A stretch of 64,000 bases of DNA from an uncultured Tropicimonas sp. (GCA_947497945.1 CANMIP010000032.1:1-64000); one strand, 5' to 3'. Counted from the first letter of the stretch, positions 54,110 through 63,577 are shown. The notes: generated from the letters alone by a model not told the origin. Program-made: numbers and translations.

Positions 54110-55465
54110 TCAGATCGCGGAACTGTGGCCGGTCTTGGCCATCTCGTAGGCGTCAAAGGCCTTGGCGATCATACGCGTGAGCGGACGACCTTCGGGCGGG
54201 ATCTCCAGGCCTTTCGCATCAATGGTGACGAAGGGCGCGAACTGTTCCTTGGCTTCCGCGAAGAGCGCGGTGAGCAGGTCCGGATCGGCACCGTAGGATT
54301 CGGTGATCTCGGCGCGGTCTATGCGGAAGTCGCACATCAGCGTCTCGATCATGCGGGCGCGGAAGAGATCCTGCCCGGTGAAAACATGGCCGCGTCCGGT
54401 GGCAAACTGCTGCGCGCGGACTGCCTTGGTGTAATCGCCTGTGCCGGAGAGGTTCTGCGCGTAGCCTTGCGGGAAACGCGAAATGGCAGAGGCGCCCAGC
54501 CCGATCAGGGCAGGGGCGGGGTCGACCGTGTAGCCCTGGAAGTTGCGGCGCAACGTGCCGTTCTTGGCGGCGATGGACATGGAATCCTCGCTGCGCGCGA
54601 AATGGTCGATGCCGATCTCGTCATAGCCGTCCCAAAGGAAGAGGCGGCGGGCGGTGTCGAAGAGATGCAGGCGCTCTTCGGGGGTGGGCAACGCGTCCGA
54701 TGGGATCATCGTCTGTCGTCGGGCCATCCAGGGGACATGCGCGTAGCCGTAAAGCGCAACCCGGTCAGGTGAGAGCGAAAGCAGCTTCTGCACCGAATCG
54801 GTGATCTTCGCGCGGGACTGGTTGGGCAGCCCGTAGAGGATATCCGTGTTAAGCGAGGTGACGCCGCGGGCGCGGATGCCGTCGACGGCGGCCTGGGTGA
54901 TCTCGAAGCTTTGCTCGCGGCCGATGATCTTCTGGATCTCGGGATCGAAATCCTGCACGCCAATGGAGGCGCGGGACATGCCGGCCTCGGCCAGCGCGTC
55001 GAGCCGGGCGTCGTCGATCTCGTTGGGATCGATCTCGACGGAGAACTCGCCCGAGTCTGCAAGGGGAATTGCCCGAAAGACCGATTCGGCGAGGTCCTTC
55101 ATCATTTCCGGCGCCAGCAGCGTCGGAGTGCCGCCGCCCCAGTGCAGGGCGGACAATTTGACGCCGGAGGGCAGGGCGGCCGCCAGCAGGTCGATTTCGG
55201 CCTTCACCGTCTCGAGATAGGTGACGACTGGCGAGAGGGTCGAGGTCCCTTGCGTTCGGCAGGCGCAAAACCAGCAGAGCCTTCTGCAGAAGGGAATATG
55301 TATATAAAGTGACACGTCCGAATCACGTGGCAGGGCTGCCACCCATTCGGCGAAATTATGAGATCCGACCGCGTTGTTGAAATGCGGCGCGGTTGGATAG
55401 CTGGTATAGCGAGGCACCCGGGCATCGAACAGCCCGAGTTTCGCAAGTTGCGATACGGTTTCCAT
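54110..55465 (-). CDS. hemN: Oxygen-independent coproporphyrinogen III oxidase
   Basis: 451 aa from the ATG at 55465. A radical-SAM enzyme for heme synthesis under low oxygen. The cluster motif is CRRLCWFC (IHIPFCRRLCWFCAC), the SAM motif is HWGGGTPTLL, and SIGVQDFDPEIQKIIGREQ is typical of HemN. The length and SLNTDILYGLPNQSRAKI distinguish it from HemW. It diverges from fnrL, as hemZ and fnrL do in Rhodobacter. An FNR box lies 36 bp upstream of the start. Confidence 0.93.
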   Translation of the reverse strand: METVSQLAKLGLFDARVPRYTSYPTAPHFNNAVGSHNFAEWVAALPRDSDVSLYIHIPFCRRLCWFCACRTQGTSTLSPVVTYLETVKAEIDLLAAALPSGVKLSALHWGGGTPTLLAPEMMKDLAESVFRAIPLADSGEFSVEIDPNEIDDARLDALAEAGMSRASIGVQDFDPEIQKIIGREQSFEITQAAVDGIRARGVTSLNTDILYGLPNQSRAKITDSVQKLLSLSPDRVALYGYAHVPWMARRQTMIPSDALPTPEERLHLFDTARRLFLWDGYDEIGIDHFARSEDSMSIAAKNGTLRRNFQGYTVDPAPALIGLGASAISRFPQGYAQNLSGTGDYTKAVRAQQFATGRGHVFTGQDLFRARMIETLMCDFRIDRAEITESYGADPDLLTALFAEAKEQFAPFVTIDAKGLEIPPEGRPLTRMIAKAFDAYEMAKTGHSSAI

Positions 55466-55500
55466 GAGCCTACATCTAGGGGCGGGTCGCCGGGAGGACA

Positions 55501-55514
55501 TTGATTGAAATCAA
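55501..55514. promoter_or_regulatory. FNR/FnrL box between hemN and fnrL
   Basis: TTGAT-TGAA-ATCAA is a perfect 5-bp inverted repeat matching the FNR consensus. Its centre (55507.5) is 42 bp from the hemN start codon and 21 bp before the fnrL start codon. A -10-like TAGATG at 55473-55478 on the hemN strand is centred 32 bp from it, the class II distance. It would be too close to the fnrL start to activate fnrL; repression is possible. Confidence 0.92.
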
Positions 55515-55528
55515 GTGGGCGCGCGCGG

Positions 55529-56275
55529 ATGGAAATGCAGGATATCGAACTGACCACGGTTGATTGTGCGGACTGCCCGATACGGCATCGGGCGGTTTGC
55601 GCACGCTGTGAGACCGACGAACTCGAACTGCTGGAAGAGATAAAGTACTACCGCACCTTCGAAGCCGGGCAGACGATTGCCTGGACCGGGGACAAGCTCG
55701 ACTTCGTGGCGACGGTGGTCAGCGGCATCGCAACCCTGAGCCAGACGTTGGAAGACGGGCGCACCCAGATGGTGGGCCTGCTTCTGCCGTCGGATTTCAT
55801 GGGGCGGCCCGGGCGCGAGATGGCGAGCTATGACGTGACCGCGACAACCGAGGTTGTCATGTGCTGCTTCCGGCGGCGTCCCTTCGAGGAGCTGATGCGG
55901 ACCACGCCGCATATCGCGCAACGCCTCCTGGAGATGACGCTGGACGAGTTGGACGCCGCCCGCGAGTGGATGCTTCTGCTCGGGCGCAAGACGGCGCGGG
56001 AGAAGATCGCCTCGCTGCTGGCGATTATCGCGCGGCGGGATGCTTCGCTGAAGCTGTCCAAGTCGGAAGGCATTCTGGAATTCGACCTGCCGCTGACGCG
56101 CGAGGCGATGGCCGATTACCTCGGCCTGACGCTGGAGACCGTGAGCCGGCAGGTCTCGGCGCTCAAACGCGAGGGCGTGATCGAGCTGGCCGGCAAGCGG
56201 CATATCTCGGTGCCCGATTTCGAACGGCTGATGCTGGAGACTGGCGACGACACCGATGGTGGCATGCCGTTCTGA
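55529..56275 (+). CDS. fnrL: FnrL, oxygen-sensing Crp/Fnr regulator
   Basis: 248 aa from the ATG at 55529; an ATG at 55535 is possible. The Cys set for the [4Fe-4S] cluster is C13, C16, C24 and C27 (CADCPIRHRAVCARC), with CC also in MCCF. The cNMP-like beta roll covers about 35-145, the dimer helix is RLLEMTLDELDAAREWMLLLGRKTAREKIAS, and the HTH carries ETVSRQVSAL with the E-x2-S-R contact of FNR. It activates microaerobic and anaerobic genes such as hemN and ccoN. Confidence 0.96.
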   Translation: MEMQDIELTTVDCADCPIRHRAVCARCETDELELLEEIKYYRTFEAGQTIAWTGDKLDFVATVVSGIATLSQTLEDGRTQMVGLLLPSDFMGRPGREMASYDVTATTEVVMCCFRRRPFEELMRTTPHIAQRLLEMTLDELDAAREWMLLLGRKTAREKIASLLAIIARRDASLKLSKSEGILEFDLPLTREAMADYLGLTLETVSRQVSALKREGVIELAGKRHISVPDFERLMLETGDDTDGGMPF

Positions 56276-56278
56276 TCC

Positions 56279-56695
56279 TCAGGGCCAGAGCCGATTTGCG
56301 TCGCGCAGATGCATGGCGCAATAGTTGAGGTCGAGCTCGGGGCGTGTCCGTGCGAGGCCGGCATCGGGCGGCGGGTAGAGCCGCGCCCCCTTGGTCTGGT
56401 TGCAGCCCCGCGCACCGCTTTCATAGGATTTGCACAGGACAATCGCGTTCAGCGCGACATTGGACGCGTTCGGGCTGCCGCGAAACTCCTTGTCGGGGAC
56501 GAGATGGTCGATATCGAAATACATCTTGTCGGTCTGGCAGAACTTGCAGTTCTCGCAGAAATAGATCCGGCCGGCATGCTTGTCGGCCATGTGGCGTTCG
56601 TCGATCATGATACCGGAAATATGGTGAATGAGTTCGGTGGCGTTCCAGCGGAACACCTCGTCGCGCAGGACGGAGCTGAATTCCTGTCGTGCCAT
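56279..56695 (-). CDS. HNH-like nuclease domain protein
   Basis: 138 aa. A zinc-like Cys set (CENCKFC at 47-53, LC at 88, GC at 98) frames FDIDHLVPDKEFRGSPNASNVALNAIVLCKSYESGARGCNQTKG, with the D63-H64 pair, N83 and N99 of an HNH fold. The N-terminal 40 residues are unrecognised. Function unknown; it is not next to restriction or phage genes. Convergent with fnrL, 3 bp apart. Confidence 0.65.
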   Translation of the reverse strand: MARQEFSSVLRDEVFRWNATELIHHISGIMIDERHMADKHAGRIYFCENCKFCQTDKMYFDIDHLVPDKEFRGSPNASNVALNAIVLCKSYESGARGCNQTKGARLYPPPDAGLARTRPELDLNYCAMHLRDANRLWP

Positions 56696-56864
56696 TGGCT
56701 ACCTCATGAGAATGACTTCGCGATAATGGAGGCAGGATAGCATGATTCCTGCCCTGTCCGAATGATGACGGGCAGATTTGCGTCGCGATGCGGTGTTTCG
56801 CGCTCTCGGTCGGTCGCGAGAACTGTGCCAGAGATCTGGTAGCGGTCCAAAAAGTGGGTGAAAG

Positions 56865-58523
56865 ATGAAGCGCTATACTCGTGGCTTGGCGCAATCAGTG
56901 GCTCTGGGCGGGGTTCTGGCCAGTCCGGGACTGGCTCTGGCGGATGACTTCCATGTGAATGCCCCGGTTCGGGCCGCAATGGTCTTTGCGGATGGAGGGA
57001 GTCTGGAGCGCAGCTTCACGCTCGACCTGCCGGTCGGCCAGCATCGGATCTTTCTGCCTTTCGATATGGCGGATTTTGCACAGGTTCCGCGCATTCGGGC
57101 GGATGCTGACATCCGGGTGCTCGGAATGACGGTTTCGGAGAGGCTGGGGGTGGCGCCGGAGCTGGTCTATTCCGAAGAGCAGCGTCAGGCCTTCGTGGCT
57201 GTAGAAGCGGCGCGGGCGCGGGCGGATGCGCTTCGGGACGGGATCGCGCTCAGGCAGGCGGAAATCGCCGGATTGCAGGCCCGGATCGACTTCATCTCGT
57301 CGGTCGGGGCGTCTTCGGAGGCGGACCTGAGCATCGCGGAACTTGCGGAACGGGCCGATTTCGTCGCGCGGAACGCGCAGGAGGCGCGGCAGGCCCAGGA
57401 CGCCATCCGGCAGGCGTTGCGCGAACAGAAAAAAGCGCTGGATGAGGCGGAGGCGGAGACGCAGCGCCTTGAACAGGCGTTTGACGGGCTCTCCCCGCCG
57501 CAGGAGGACATGGCGAGTCTGGCGCTTTTCGTCGAGTCTCCCATCGCCCAGACGGTTCGGTTCGAGTTCGAGCAACAGACCTACGATATCGAATGGAGCC
57601 TGCATTACGATGTGCAGCTTAAGACGACCGGGTCGGAAGGCAACCGGTTGCGCATCGAGCGCAACGTCATGGTCTTCCATGATCTCGACCAACCATTGAT
57701 CGATATCGAGCTGAGCCTTTCCACGGGTGGGCTCGATAGCGATGCCTCCCCCATTTCGGTCAGCGCGAGACGGGCCTGGATCCGGGAAGAAAGGGAACGC
57801 GAGATGGCTGTCGCGCGCAGCGCGCCGCAGATGATGGAAGAGCCGATCATCGAGCCGGTCATCATCGAGGAAGAGGCCGGCCGACCGTTGCTGAGCGTCG
57901 AGGGAGAAATGATCGGATACGAGTTCGCGGAGCCTGTGACGCTGGTTTCGGGGGATGCCGCCCTGTTGCGGCTGGACGAGATCGGCTTTGCGGCCCGGGA
58001 GTGGATCGAGGCGGTGCCGCGTCAAAATGAGACCGCTTTTTACAAGGCATCCTTCGTCAACACTTCATCGGAGGCCCTTTTGCCGGGGACGGCGCAGTTT
58101 CATCGCAATGGCCTGCGCGTCGGGTACGGAACGCTGGAGCGCGTGCCAGCTGGCGCGGAGAGCGAGATGTATTTCGGTCCGGCGAACGGGATCCGGCTTG
58201 AATTCGTACAGGACCGCAACGAGACGGGAGACAGGGGGCTTCTGACCACGAGCTTCCAACGCGCGCAGGCGCTGAGCCTGCGGATGGAGAACCTGACCAA
58301 GGAGGCGCAGGAGCTGCGGGTTCTCTACGGCCTGCCCTATTCCGAACAGGAAGATCTCGTCATCGACATCGAAAGCCGCCCCGCGCCGGATGCGGTCAAT
58401 GTCGAGGATCAACAGGGTGTCGCCGAATGGGAGATGCGTCTCGCGGCCGGCGAGGCAAGGAGTATCGATCTCGATATCTCCTTGAAATGGCCTCAGGGCT
58501 GGGAGCTGACCTGGTTCCCGTGA
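56865..58523 (+). CDS. DUF4139 / MuiA-like exported protein
   Basis: 552 aa. The signal peptide ends near ALA-DDF. An alpha-helical coiled-coil region of about 110-215 (DALRDGIALRQAEIAGLQ...EQKKALDEAEAETQRLE) is flanked by beta-rich parts, and the C-terminus (TFQ..LSLRMEN...W) matches DUF4139. MuiA-type proteins are linked to mucoidy inhibition but the mechanism is unknown. Periplasmic location is inferred. Confidence 0.75.
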   Translation: MKRYTRGLAQSVALGGVLASPGLALADDFHVNAPVRAAMVFADGGSLERSFTLDLPVGQHRIFLPFDMADFAQVPRIRADADIRVLGMTVSERLGVAPELVYSEEQRQAFVAVEAARARADALRDGIALRQAEIAGLQARIDFISSVGASSEADLSIAELAERADFVARNAQEARQAQDAIRQALREQKKALDEAEAETQRLEQAFDGLSPPQEDMASLALFVESPIAQTVRFEFEQQTYDIEWSLHYDVQLKTTGSEGNRLRIERNVMVFHDLDQPLIDIELSLSTGGLDSDASPISVSARRAWIREEREREMAVARSAPQMMEEPIIEPVIIEEEAGRPLLSVEGEMIGYEFAEPVTLVSGDAALLRLDEIGFAAREWIEAVPRQNETAFYKASFVNTSSEALLPGTAQFHRNGLRVGYGTLERVPAGAESEMYFGPANGIRLEFVQDRNETGDRGLLTTSFQRAQALSLRMENLTKEAQELRVLYGLPYSEQEDLVIDIESRPAPDAVNVEDQQGVAEWEMRLAAGEARSIDLDISLKWPQGWELTWFP

Positions 58524-58596
58524 AACGGATCACGCGCCGGAGCCCTGTGGCCCGGCGTGCGTCAAGGCGGCCCCGTTTCCAGGGCCGTAAATCCGA

Positions 58597-59433
58597 TCAA
58601 TGGCTCATGAAGACCGGGATCTTCGCTGCTTCGAGCGTGTCGCGGGTCGCTCCGCCCATGATCGCCTCGCGGAAACGCGAATGCCCATAGGCGCCCATGA
58701 CCAGGAGATCCGCCTGCTGGTCTTCGCAGTGACGGGCGAGCACGTCGGCGGTACGTGGCATGGTGCCGGCAATGACCGAGATCTCGGCGCGCACGCCGTG
58801 GCGGGACAGCATCTGGCTCAGCATGCCGCCCGGGTCCGAGCGGTCCGGGCCGTGGCGCGGCGGGTCGATGATGACGATATTGCAGACCGCGGCCTGACGC
58901 AGGAGTGGCAGTGCCGCGCGGACAGCGTCGAGGGATTCGGCGCTCTGGTTCCAGGCGATCACGACCTTTTCGGGCCGCTTCAGCTCCGACCTGCGCGGCA
59001 GGACCAGCACCGGGACATTGCCGGCAAAGAGCGCGGCTTCCAGCACCGCCTCCTCGGCCACGCCCTTGTCCTCGCCATAGGGCTTTGGCAGCACGACGAG
59101 ATCGGAGAAGCGGGCGCGATTGCCCACGAGGGTCTGGATTGTTCCGATCTGCGCCAGCGCGGCCTCGCTCGACCAGCGGCACTGGCGGGTCTTCATCGCG
59201 GTGCGCACGGTGGCCTCGATATCGTCGGCTTCCTGTCGCGCACGCTCCAGGGTTGCCTGCTCGATCATCGCGTTGGTGCCGGCATAATAATAGCCGGGCG
59301 TCGAGTGATCGACGCCGAGAGCAAGGATTTCCAGATGCCCATCCTGCGCCTGTGTCAGGGACACAGCGCCGTCAAGGGCCGAGTTTTCAAGGTCCTGGCC
59401 GGATATCACAGTGAGAATCGACTTGTACGCCAT
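58597..59433 (-). CDS. Universal stress protein (tandem UspA domains)
   Basis: 278 aa from the ATG at 59433 (MAYKSILTV); an upstream ATG at 59451 would leave only a 7-nt leader from the predicted start point. Two UspA domains: the first at about 3-145, and the second with the ATP-binding G-x2-G-x9-G-S/T-like region LVMGAYGHSRFREAIMGGATRDTLE near the C-terminus. Usp genes beside cbb3 oxidase genes are common and low-oxygen induced. An FNR-like box at 59493 and a matching -10 element fit this. Confidence 0.9.
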   Translation of the reverse strand: MAYKSILTVISGQDLENSALDGAVSLTQAQDGHLEILALGVDHSTPGYYYAGTNAMIEQATLERARQEADDIEATVRTAMKTRQCRWSSEAALAQIGTIQTLVGNRARFSDLVVLPKPYGEDKGVAEEAVLEAALFAGNVPVLVLPRRSELKRPEKVVIAWNQSAESLDAVRAALPLLRQAAVCNIVIIDPPRHGPDRSDPGGMLSQMLSRHGVRAEISVIAGTMPRTADVLARHCEDQQADLLVMGAYGHSRFREAIMGGATRDTLEAAKIPVFMSH

Positions 59434-59492
59434 TGCGGGTTCTTTCGACATTGCACTTGCGGCAAGTCTAGAGCGCGTGCCATTGCGGCACC

Positions 59493-59506
59493 TTGACCTG
59501 CCTCAA
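59493..59506 (-). promoter_or_regulatory. FNR-like box of the usp promoter
   Basis: TTGAC-CTGC-CTCAA has one perfect half and one half with a single change from the FNR consensus. The centre 59499.5 is 32 bp from the centre of TAGACT (59465-59470, minus strand), the class II spacing. It predicts a start near 59458 and a 25-nt leader for the usp gene. Confidence 0.7.
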
Positions 59507-59524
59507 GAGCTGAGTGCGACGACA

Positions 59525-59538
59525 TTGACCTAGATCAA
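59525..59538 (+). promoter_or_regulatory. FNR box of the ccoN promoter
   Basis: TTGAC-CTAG-ATCAA, a near-perfect FNR consensus, 88 bp upstream of the ccoN start. A transcription start 41.5 bp from its centre would lie near 59573, leaving a leader of about 54 nt. FNR control of ccoNOQP is well established in Rhodobacter and Paracoccus. Confidence 0.9.
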
Positions 59539-59626
59539 AGCGTCGCACTGCCCGTACCCTCAGAAGCGGACAAGGAACACGAGAGGGGGAGTGTATCTTC
59601 CCCCAAATTATAACAAGGGACACACC

Positions 59627-61234
59627 ATGTGGGATTACGCCAAGGTCGCGGCGTTGGGTCTGTTGGCGCTTTGTGCGGCAATTGCAGCCAATTACGCGCG
59701 TGACGCAGCCTATCTCGTCCATGCGATCATTATCATGCTCGCGGCAGGGACGGCGTTCGTCTGGAGCATTCGCCAGCTCGACGAGGAGAAACCGGCGCCG
59801 GATGTGGCGACGGGCTATATGGATGACGTGGTGCGCTACGGCGTCGTCGCGACAACCTTCTGGGGCGTTGTCGGCTTTCTTGCCGGGACGTTCATTGCCT
59901 TCCAGCTCGCCTTCCCGGTGCTGAATTTCGAATGGGCGCAAGGCTATGCCAATTTCGGCCGGCTTCGCCCGCTGCACACATCGGCGGTGATCTTCGCCTT
60001 CGGCGGCAACGCGCTGATCGCGACGTCCTTCTATATCGTGCAGCGGACCTCCGCGGCGCGGCTTTGGGGCGGTAACCTCGCCTGGTTCGTGTTCTGGGGT
60101 TACAACCTCTTCATCGTGCTCGCGGCCACCGGCTACCTGCTCGGCGCCACGCAGTCGAAGGAATATGCCGAGCCCGAGTGGTATGTTGACCTCTGGCTGA
60201 CCGTTGTCTGGGTCGCCTACCTGATGGTCTTCCTCGGCACGATCCTGAAGCGCCAGGAAAAGCACATCTATGTTGCGAACTGGTTCTTCCTGTCCTTCAT
60301 CGTCACCGTTGCGATGCTCCATATCGTCAACAACCTGTCGATCCCGGTCTCGATCTTCGGCGCCAAGTCGGTGCAGGTCTTTGCCGGTGTGCAGGACGCC
60401 ATGACCCAATGGTGGTACGGCCATAACGCGGTGGGCTTCTTCCTGACCGCGGGCTTCCTCGGCATGATGTACTACTTCGTGCCGAAGCAGGCCGAACGTC
60501 CGGTCTTCTCCTACAAGCTGTCGATCATCCACTTCTGGGCGCTGATCTTCCTGTATATCTGGGCCGGTCCGCACCACCTGCATTACACCGCGCTTCCCGA
60601 CTGGGCCTCGACCCTCGGCATGGTGTTCTCGATCATGCTCTGGATGCCCTCCTGGGGTGGCATGATCAACGGCCTGATGACGCTCTCCGGCGCCTGGGAC
60701 AAGCTGCGTACCGACCCGATCATCCGCATGATGGTCGTCTCGGTCGGCTTCTACGGCATGTCCACCTTCGAAGGCCCGATGATGTCCATCAAGGCGGTCA
60801 ACTCGCTGTCGCATTACACGGACTGGACCATCGGTCACGTGCATTCCGGCGCGCTCGGCTGGAACGGCATGATCACCTTCGGGGCCCTCTACTTCCTCGT
60901 TCCGAAGCTCTGGAAGCGGGAGCGGCTCTACTCCATGGCCGCCGTCAACTGGCACTTCTGGCTCGCCACCATCGGCATCGTGCTCTACGCGGCGTCCATG
61001 TGGGTGACCGGGATCATGGAAGGCCTGATGTGGCGTGAAGTCGACGCCAATGGCTTCCTGGTCAACTCTTTCGCCGATACCGTTGCCGCGAAGTTCCCGA
61101 TGTATGTTGTTCGGGGTCTGGGCGGGGTTCTGTATCTCGCAGGTGCCATCATCATGGCTGCCAACCTCTACCTCACCGCCACGCGCGGTGAGCCCAAAGC
61201 CGAAATCGCAGCAGTCGCTGCGCCGGCTGAATAA
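59627..61234 (+). CDS. ccoN: cbb3-type cytochrome c oxidase subunit I
   Basis: 535 aa from the ATG at 59627 (AAGGGA 7 nt upstream). Twelve or more helices carry the low-spin heme and binuclear-site histidines ([73 protein letters not shown]). The tyrosine that is cross-linked to a CuB His in cbb3 oxidases lies in the YGHNAVGF region. It reduces O2 with high affinity. First gene of the ccoNOQP operon. Confidence 0.98.
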   Translation: MWDYAKVAALGLLALCAAIAANYARDAAYLVHAIIIMLAAGTAFVWSIRQLDEEKPAPDVATGYMDDVVRYGVVATTFWGVVGFLAGTFIAFQLAFPVLNFEWAQGYANFGRLRPLHTSAVIFAFGGNALIATSFYIVQRTSAARLWGGNLAWFVFWGYNLFIVLAATGYLLGATQSKEYAEPEWYVDLWLTVVWVAYLMVFLGTILKRQEKHIYVANWFFLSFIVTVAMLHIVNNLSIPVSIFGAKSVQVFAGVQDAMTQWWYGHNAVGFFLTAGFLGMMYYFVPKQAERPVFSYKLSIIHFWALIFLYIWAGPHHLHYTALPDWASTLGMVFSIMLWMPSWGGMINGLMTLSGAWDKLRTDPIIRMMVVSVGFYGMSTFEGPMMSIKAVNSLSHYTDWTIGHVHSGALGWNGMITFGALYFLVPKLWKRERLYSMAAVNWHFWLATIGIVLYAASMWVTGIMEGLMWREVDANGFLVNSFADTVAAKFPMYVVRGLGGVLYLAGAIIMAANLYLTATRGEPKAEIAAVAAPAE

Positions 61235-61249
61235 GGGAGGGAGACATCA

Positions 61250-61975
61250 ATGGCCCTTATCGACAAACACAAGATCATCGAGACAAACGCGTCGATTCTC
61301 TTCGCGCTGAGCTTCCTGGTCGTCACCATCGGCGGTATCGTCGAGATCGCCCCGCTTTTCTATCTCGAGAACACGATCGAGGATGTGGAGGGCGTGCGCC
61401 CCTACTCCCCGCTCGAGCTCGAGGGACGGAATATCTACATCCGGGAAGGCTGCTATGTCTGCCACTCCCAGATGATCCGTCCGATGCGGGACGAGGTGGA
61501 GCGTTACGGTCACTACTCGCTGGCGGCCGAATCGCAATATGACCACCCGTTCCAGTGGGGCTCGAAGCGGACAGGTCCCGACCTCGCCCGCGTCGGCGGC
61601 CGCTACTCGGACGACTGGCAGGTCGATCACCTCAAGGACCCGCAATCGGTCGTGCCGGAATCGGTGATGCCGAAATACGGCTTCCTGCTGAACAAGATGG
61701 TCGACGGCAAATACATCCAGGACGTCATGAAGACGAACCGGATGGTTGGCGTGCCCTATACGGACGAGATGATCGAAAACGCTTTCTCGGACTTCAACGT
61801 TCAGATCGATCCGGATGGCGATTACGAGGAGATGCTCGAACGGTATCCGGGGGCGCAAGTGCGCAACTTCGACGGTGAGCCCGGCATTTCGGAGATGGAC
61901 GCCCTTGTCGCCTATCTGCAGATGCTCGGCACGCTTGTCGACTTCTCGACCTTCACACCTGTCGCAAGCCGCTAA
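61250..61975 (+). CDS. ccoO: cbb3 oxidase subunit II, monoheme cytochrome c
   Basis: 241 aa, one N-terminal membrane helix ([23 protein letters not shown]) and one heme site CYVCH in [15 protein letters not shown]; the distal Met is in [12 protein letters not shown]. It carries electrons from CcoP to CcoN. 16 bp after ccoN. Confidence 0.97.
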   Translation: MALIDKHKIIETNASILFALSFLVVTIGGIVEIAPLFYLENTIEDVEGVRPYSPLELEGRNIYIREGCYVCHSQMIRPMRDEVERYGHYSLAAESQYDHPFQWGSKRTGPDLARVGGRYSDDWQVDHLKDPQSVVPESVMPKYGFLLNKMVDGKYIQDVMKTNRMVGVPYTDEMIENAFSDFNVQIDPDGDYEEMLERYPGAQVRNFDGEPGISEMDALVAYLQMLGTLVDFSTFTPVASR

Positions 61976-61987
61976 AGGAGCCGGGGA

Positions 61988-62191
61988 ATGGACACATACG
62001 GTGTCATGCGTCACTTCGCGGACAGCTGGATGCTGCTGTTCCTCACGCTCTTCTTCCTGGGAGTGGTCTTCTGGGTCTTCCGCCCGGGGGCATCCAAGGA
62101 ACAACGCGACAGTGCCAACATTATTTTCCGTCATGAGAATGCGCCCGATCAGGACGCGACGGAACTCGACCCCAAGGAGGTTCGGGAATGA
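61988..62191 (+). CDS. ccoQ: cbb3 oxidase assembly/stability subunit
   Basis: 67 aa with a single helix ([21 protein letters not shown]) and a charged tail. CcoQ protects or stabilises the cbb3 complex. Its stop overlaps the ccoP start (ATGA). Confidence 0.93.
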   Translation: MDTYGVMRHFADSWMLLFLTLFFLGVVFWVFRPGASKEQRDSANIIFRHENAPDQDATELDPKEVRE

Positions 62192-63081
62192 GCAAACAAC
62201 CCATCAAGAAGAAGAAGGACGAGGTGGAAACCACCGGTCACAGCTGGGACGGGATTGAGGAGTACAACAATCCCATGCCGCGCTGGTGGCTGTGGACCTT
62301 CTATGCCTGCGTCATCTGGGGCCTGGCCTACACGGTCGCCTATCCGGCCTGGCCGCTGGTCAACGGCGCGACGGCGGGCCTGCTCGGCAAGTCGACCCGC
62401 GCCGATGTCGCCGCCGAGATCACGCGGTTCGAGGAGGCCAATGCCGACATCCAGCAGAAGCTGGTCGATGCGGAACTGACCGAGATTTCGGCCGATCCGG
62501 AGCTGAACAGCTACGCGCAGAATGCCGGCGCCGCGGTGTTCCGCACCTGGTGCGCGCAGTGTCACGGCGCCGGTGCGCAGGGCGCGCAGGCGGCGGGGTA
62601 CCCCTCGCTGCTGGATGACAGCTGGCTCTGGGGCGGCACGATCGAGGAGATCCACACCACGATCTCCTACGGCATCCGCTATGATGACGACTCGCGTTTC
62701 GGCGACATGCTGGCTTTCGGCCGCGACGAGCTGCTCTCCGACGAGGAGATTAACCAGGTCGTGGCCTATGTTCAGAAGATCTCCAGCCAGGAGTTCGACG
62801 AGGCTGCTCTCGGCGATGGCGAGACGCTTTACATGGACAATTGCGCCTCCTGCCACATGGAAGACGGGACCGGTGAGATCACGCTTGGTGCGCCGAACCT
62901 GACGGATGCCATCTGGCTCTACGGCGGGGATGCCGACACGCTCTTCGAGACGATCTGGGGCGGTCGCGCCGGTGTCATGCCGCCGCGTGGCGGTGCGCCT
63001 GCGGCTGTCGTGGACGAAGCGATGATCCGCGCCGTTGCGACCTATGTGCACAGCCTCGGCGGCGGCGTCGCCACCGAGTAA
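62188..63081 (+). CDS. ccoP: cbb3 oxidase subunit III, diheme cytochrome c
   Basis: 297 aa. An N-terminal helix follows [29 protein letters not shown], typical of CcoP. Two heme sites CAQCH and CASCH ([28 protein letters not shown]) each have a later axial Met ([16 protein letters not shown]). It receives electrons from soluble cytochrome c or the bc1 complex. Terminator at 63106. Confidence 0.97.
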   Translation: MSKQPIKKKKDEVETTGHSWDGIEEYNNPMPRWWLWTFYACVIWGLAYTVAYPAWPLVNGATAGLLGKSTRADVAAEITRFEEANADIQQKLVDAELTEISADPELNSYAQNAGAAVFRTWCAQCHGAGAQGAQAAGYPSLLDDSWLWGGTIEEIHTTISYGIRYDDDSRFGDMLAFGRDELLSDEEINQVVAYVQKISSQEFDEAALGDGETLYMDNCASCHMEDGTGEITLGAPNLTDAIWLYGGDADTLFETIWGGRAGVMPPRGGAPAAVVDEAMIRAVATYVHSLGGGVATE

Positions 63082-63105
63082 CAGGGCACGGACTGACATG
63101 AAGAG

Positions 63106-63136
63106 ACGCCGCGCCCTGCGAAGGGTGCGGCGTTTT
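63106..63136 (+). terminator. Rho-independent terminator after ccoP
   Basis: ACGCCGCGCCC (63106-63116) pairs with GGGTGCGGCGT (63123-63133), with one G-T pair and a 6-nt loop, followed by TTTT and a pyrimidine-rich run. It lies 25 bp after the ccoP stop and should end the ccoNOQP transcript. 63140-63375 beyond it shows no gene. Confidence 0.88.
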
Positions 63137-63375
63137 CCTTTTGGGTGAGGCTGAAGCCGCACCGCCTTTGGCCCGGATTGGTTGCTGTTATTGGTGTTCT
63201 GCGCTCCCTGGCAAGGCTGCGCTTGCCTTTCCGACCTGACACCGCGCGTGGCTGCGCCGTCGGCACGGACAAGGCGGCGCCCTGCGCCGCAACGCGCAGG
63301 GCAGCATTTCAAGTGCTGGTCTGCATCGGGCGCATGTGTGCTATGCGTGCACAAAGCGGTATCTGTAATTCGCAT

Positions 63376-63389
63376 TTGATCTGGATCAA
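63376..63389 (+). promoter_or_regulatory. FNR box of an unexplained promoter
   Basis: TTGAT-CTGG-ATCAA is a perfect FNR palindrome. A -10-like TATCAA at 63412-63417 is centred exactly 32 bp downstream, which predicts a start near 63424. No gene follows within 370 bp; ccoG has its own box at 63720. Confidence 0.85.
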
Positions 63390-63423
63390 TGTGGAACCCC
63401 ATCTGCCGGCCTATCAAGACTTC

Positions 63424-63577
63424 AACGGTACGAGGCGAGATTGGCCAGCCAATCGGTCAGGTTTCCTTCGCGCCAAACTTACATAGCGTTTCCAGTGGGT
63501 GTCCTCCCCTGGAAGATACGCCCCGGCTCTCCGTCCTGTTCGCGCGTTTCCTAGGAGAGCTGGGGCGCCTTTATATT
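63424..63577 (+). ncRNA. Candidate FnrL-controlled small RNA
   Basis: The predicted transcript begins at the start implied by the FNR box at 63376. It contains a hairpin TCCAG/CTGGA (63491-63495 and 63509-63513) whose loop shows TCCTCCC (63502-63508), an anti-Shine-Dalgarno motif frequent in alphaproteobacterial small RNAs. A strong 13-bp hairpin follows: GCCCCGGCTCTCC (63520-63532) with GGAGAGCTGGGGC (63554-63566), one G-U pair, then GCCTTTATATT. No open frame with family features is seen. It could instead be a long ccoG leader. Confidence 0.45.

Noticed and set aside
59468-60955. Long minus-strand frame across ccoN, and similar ones opposite ccoP, yejA, hybrid kinases and the macroglobulin.
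   Set aside because: They mirror the codon bias of the true genes and lack motifs, ribosome-binding sites or context.
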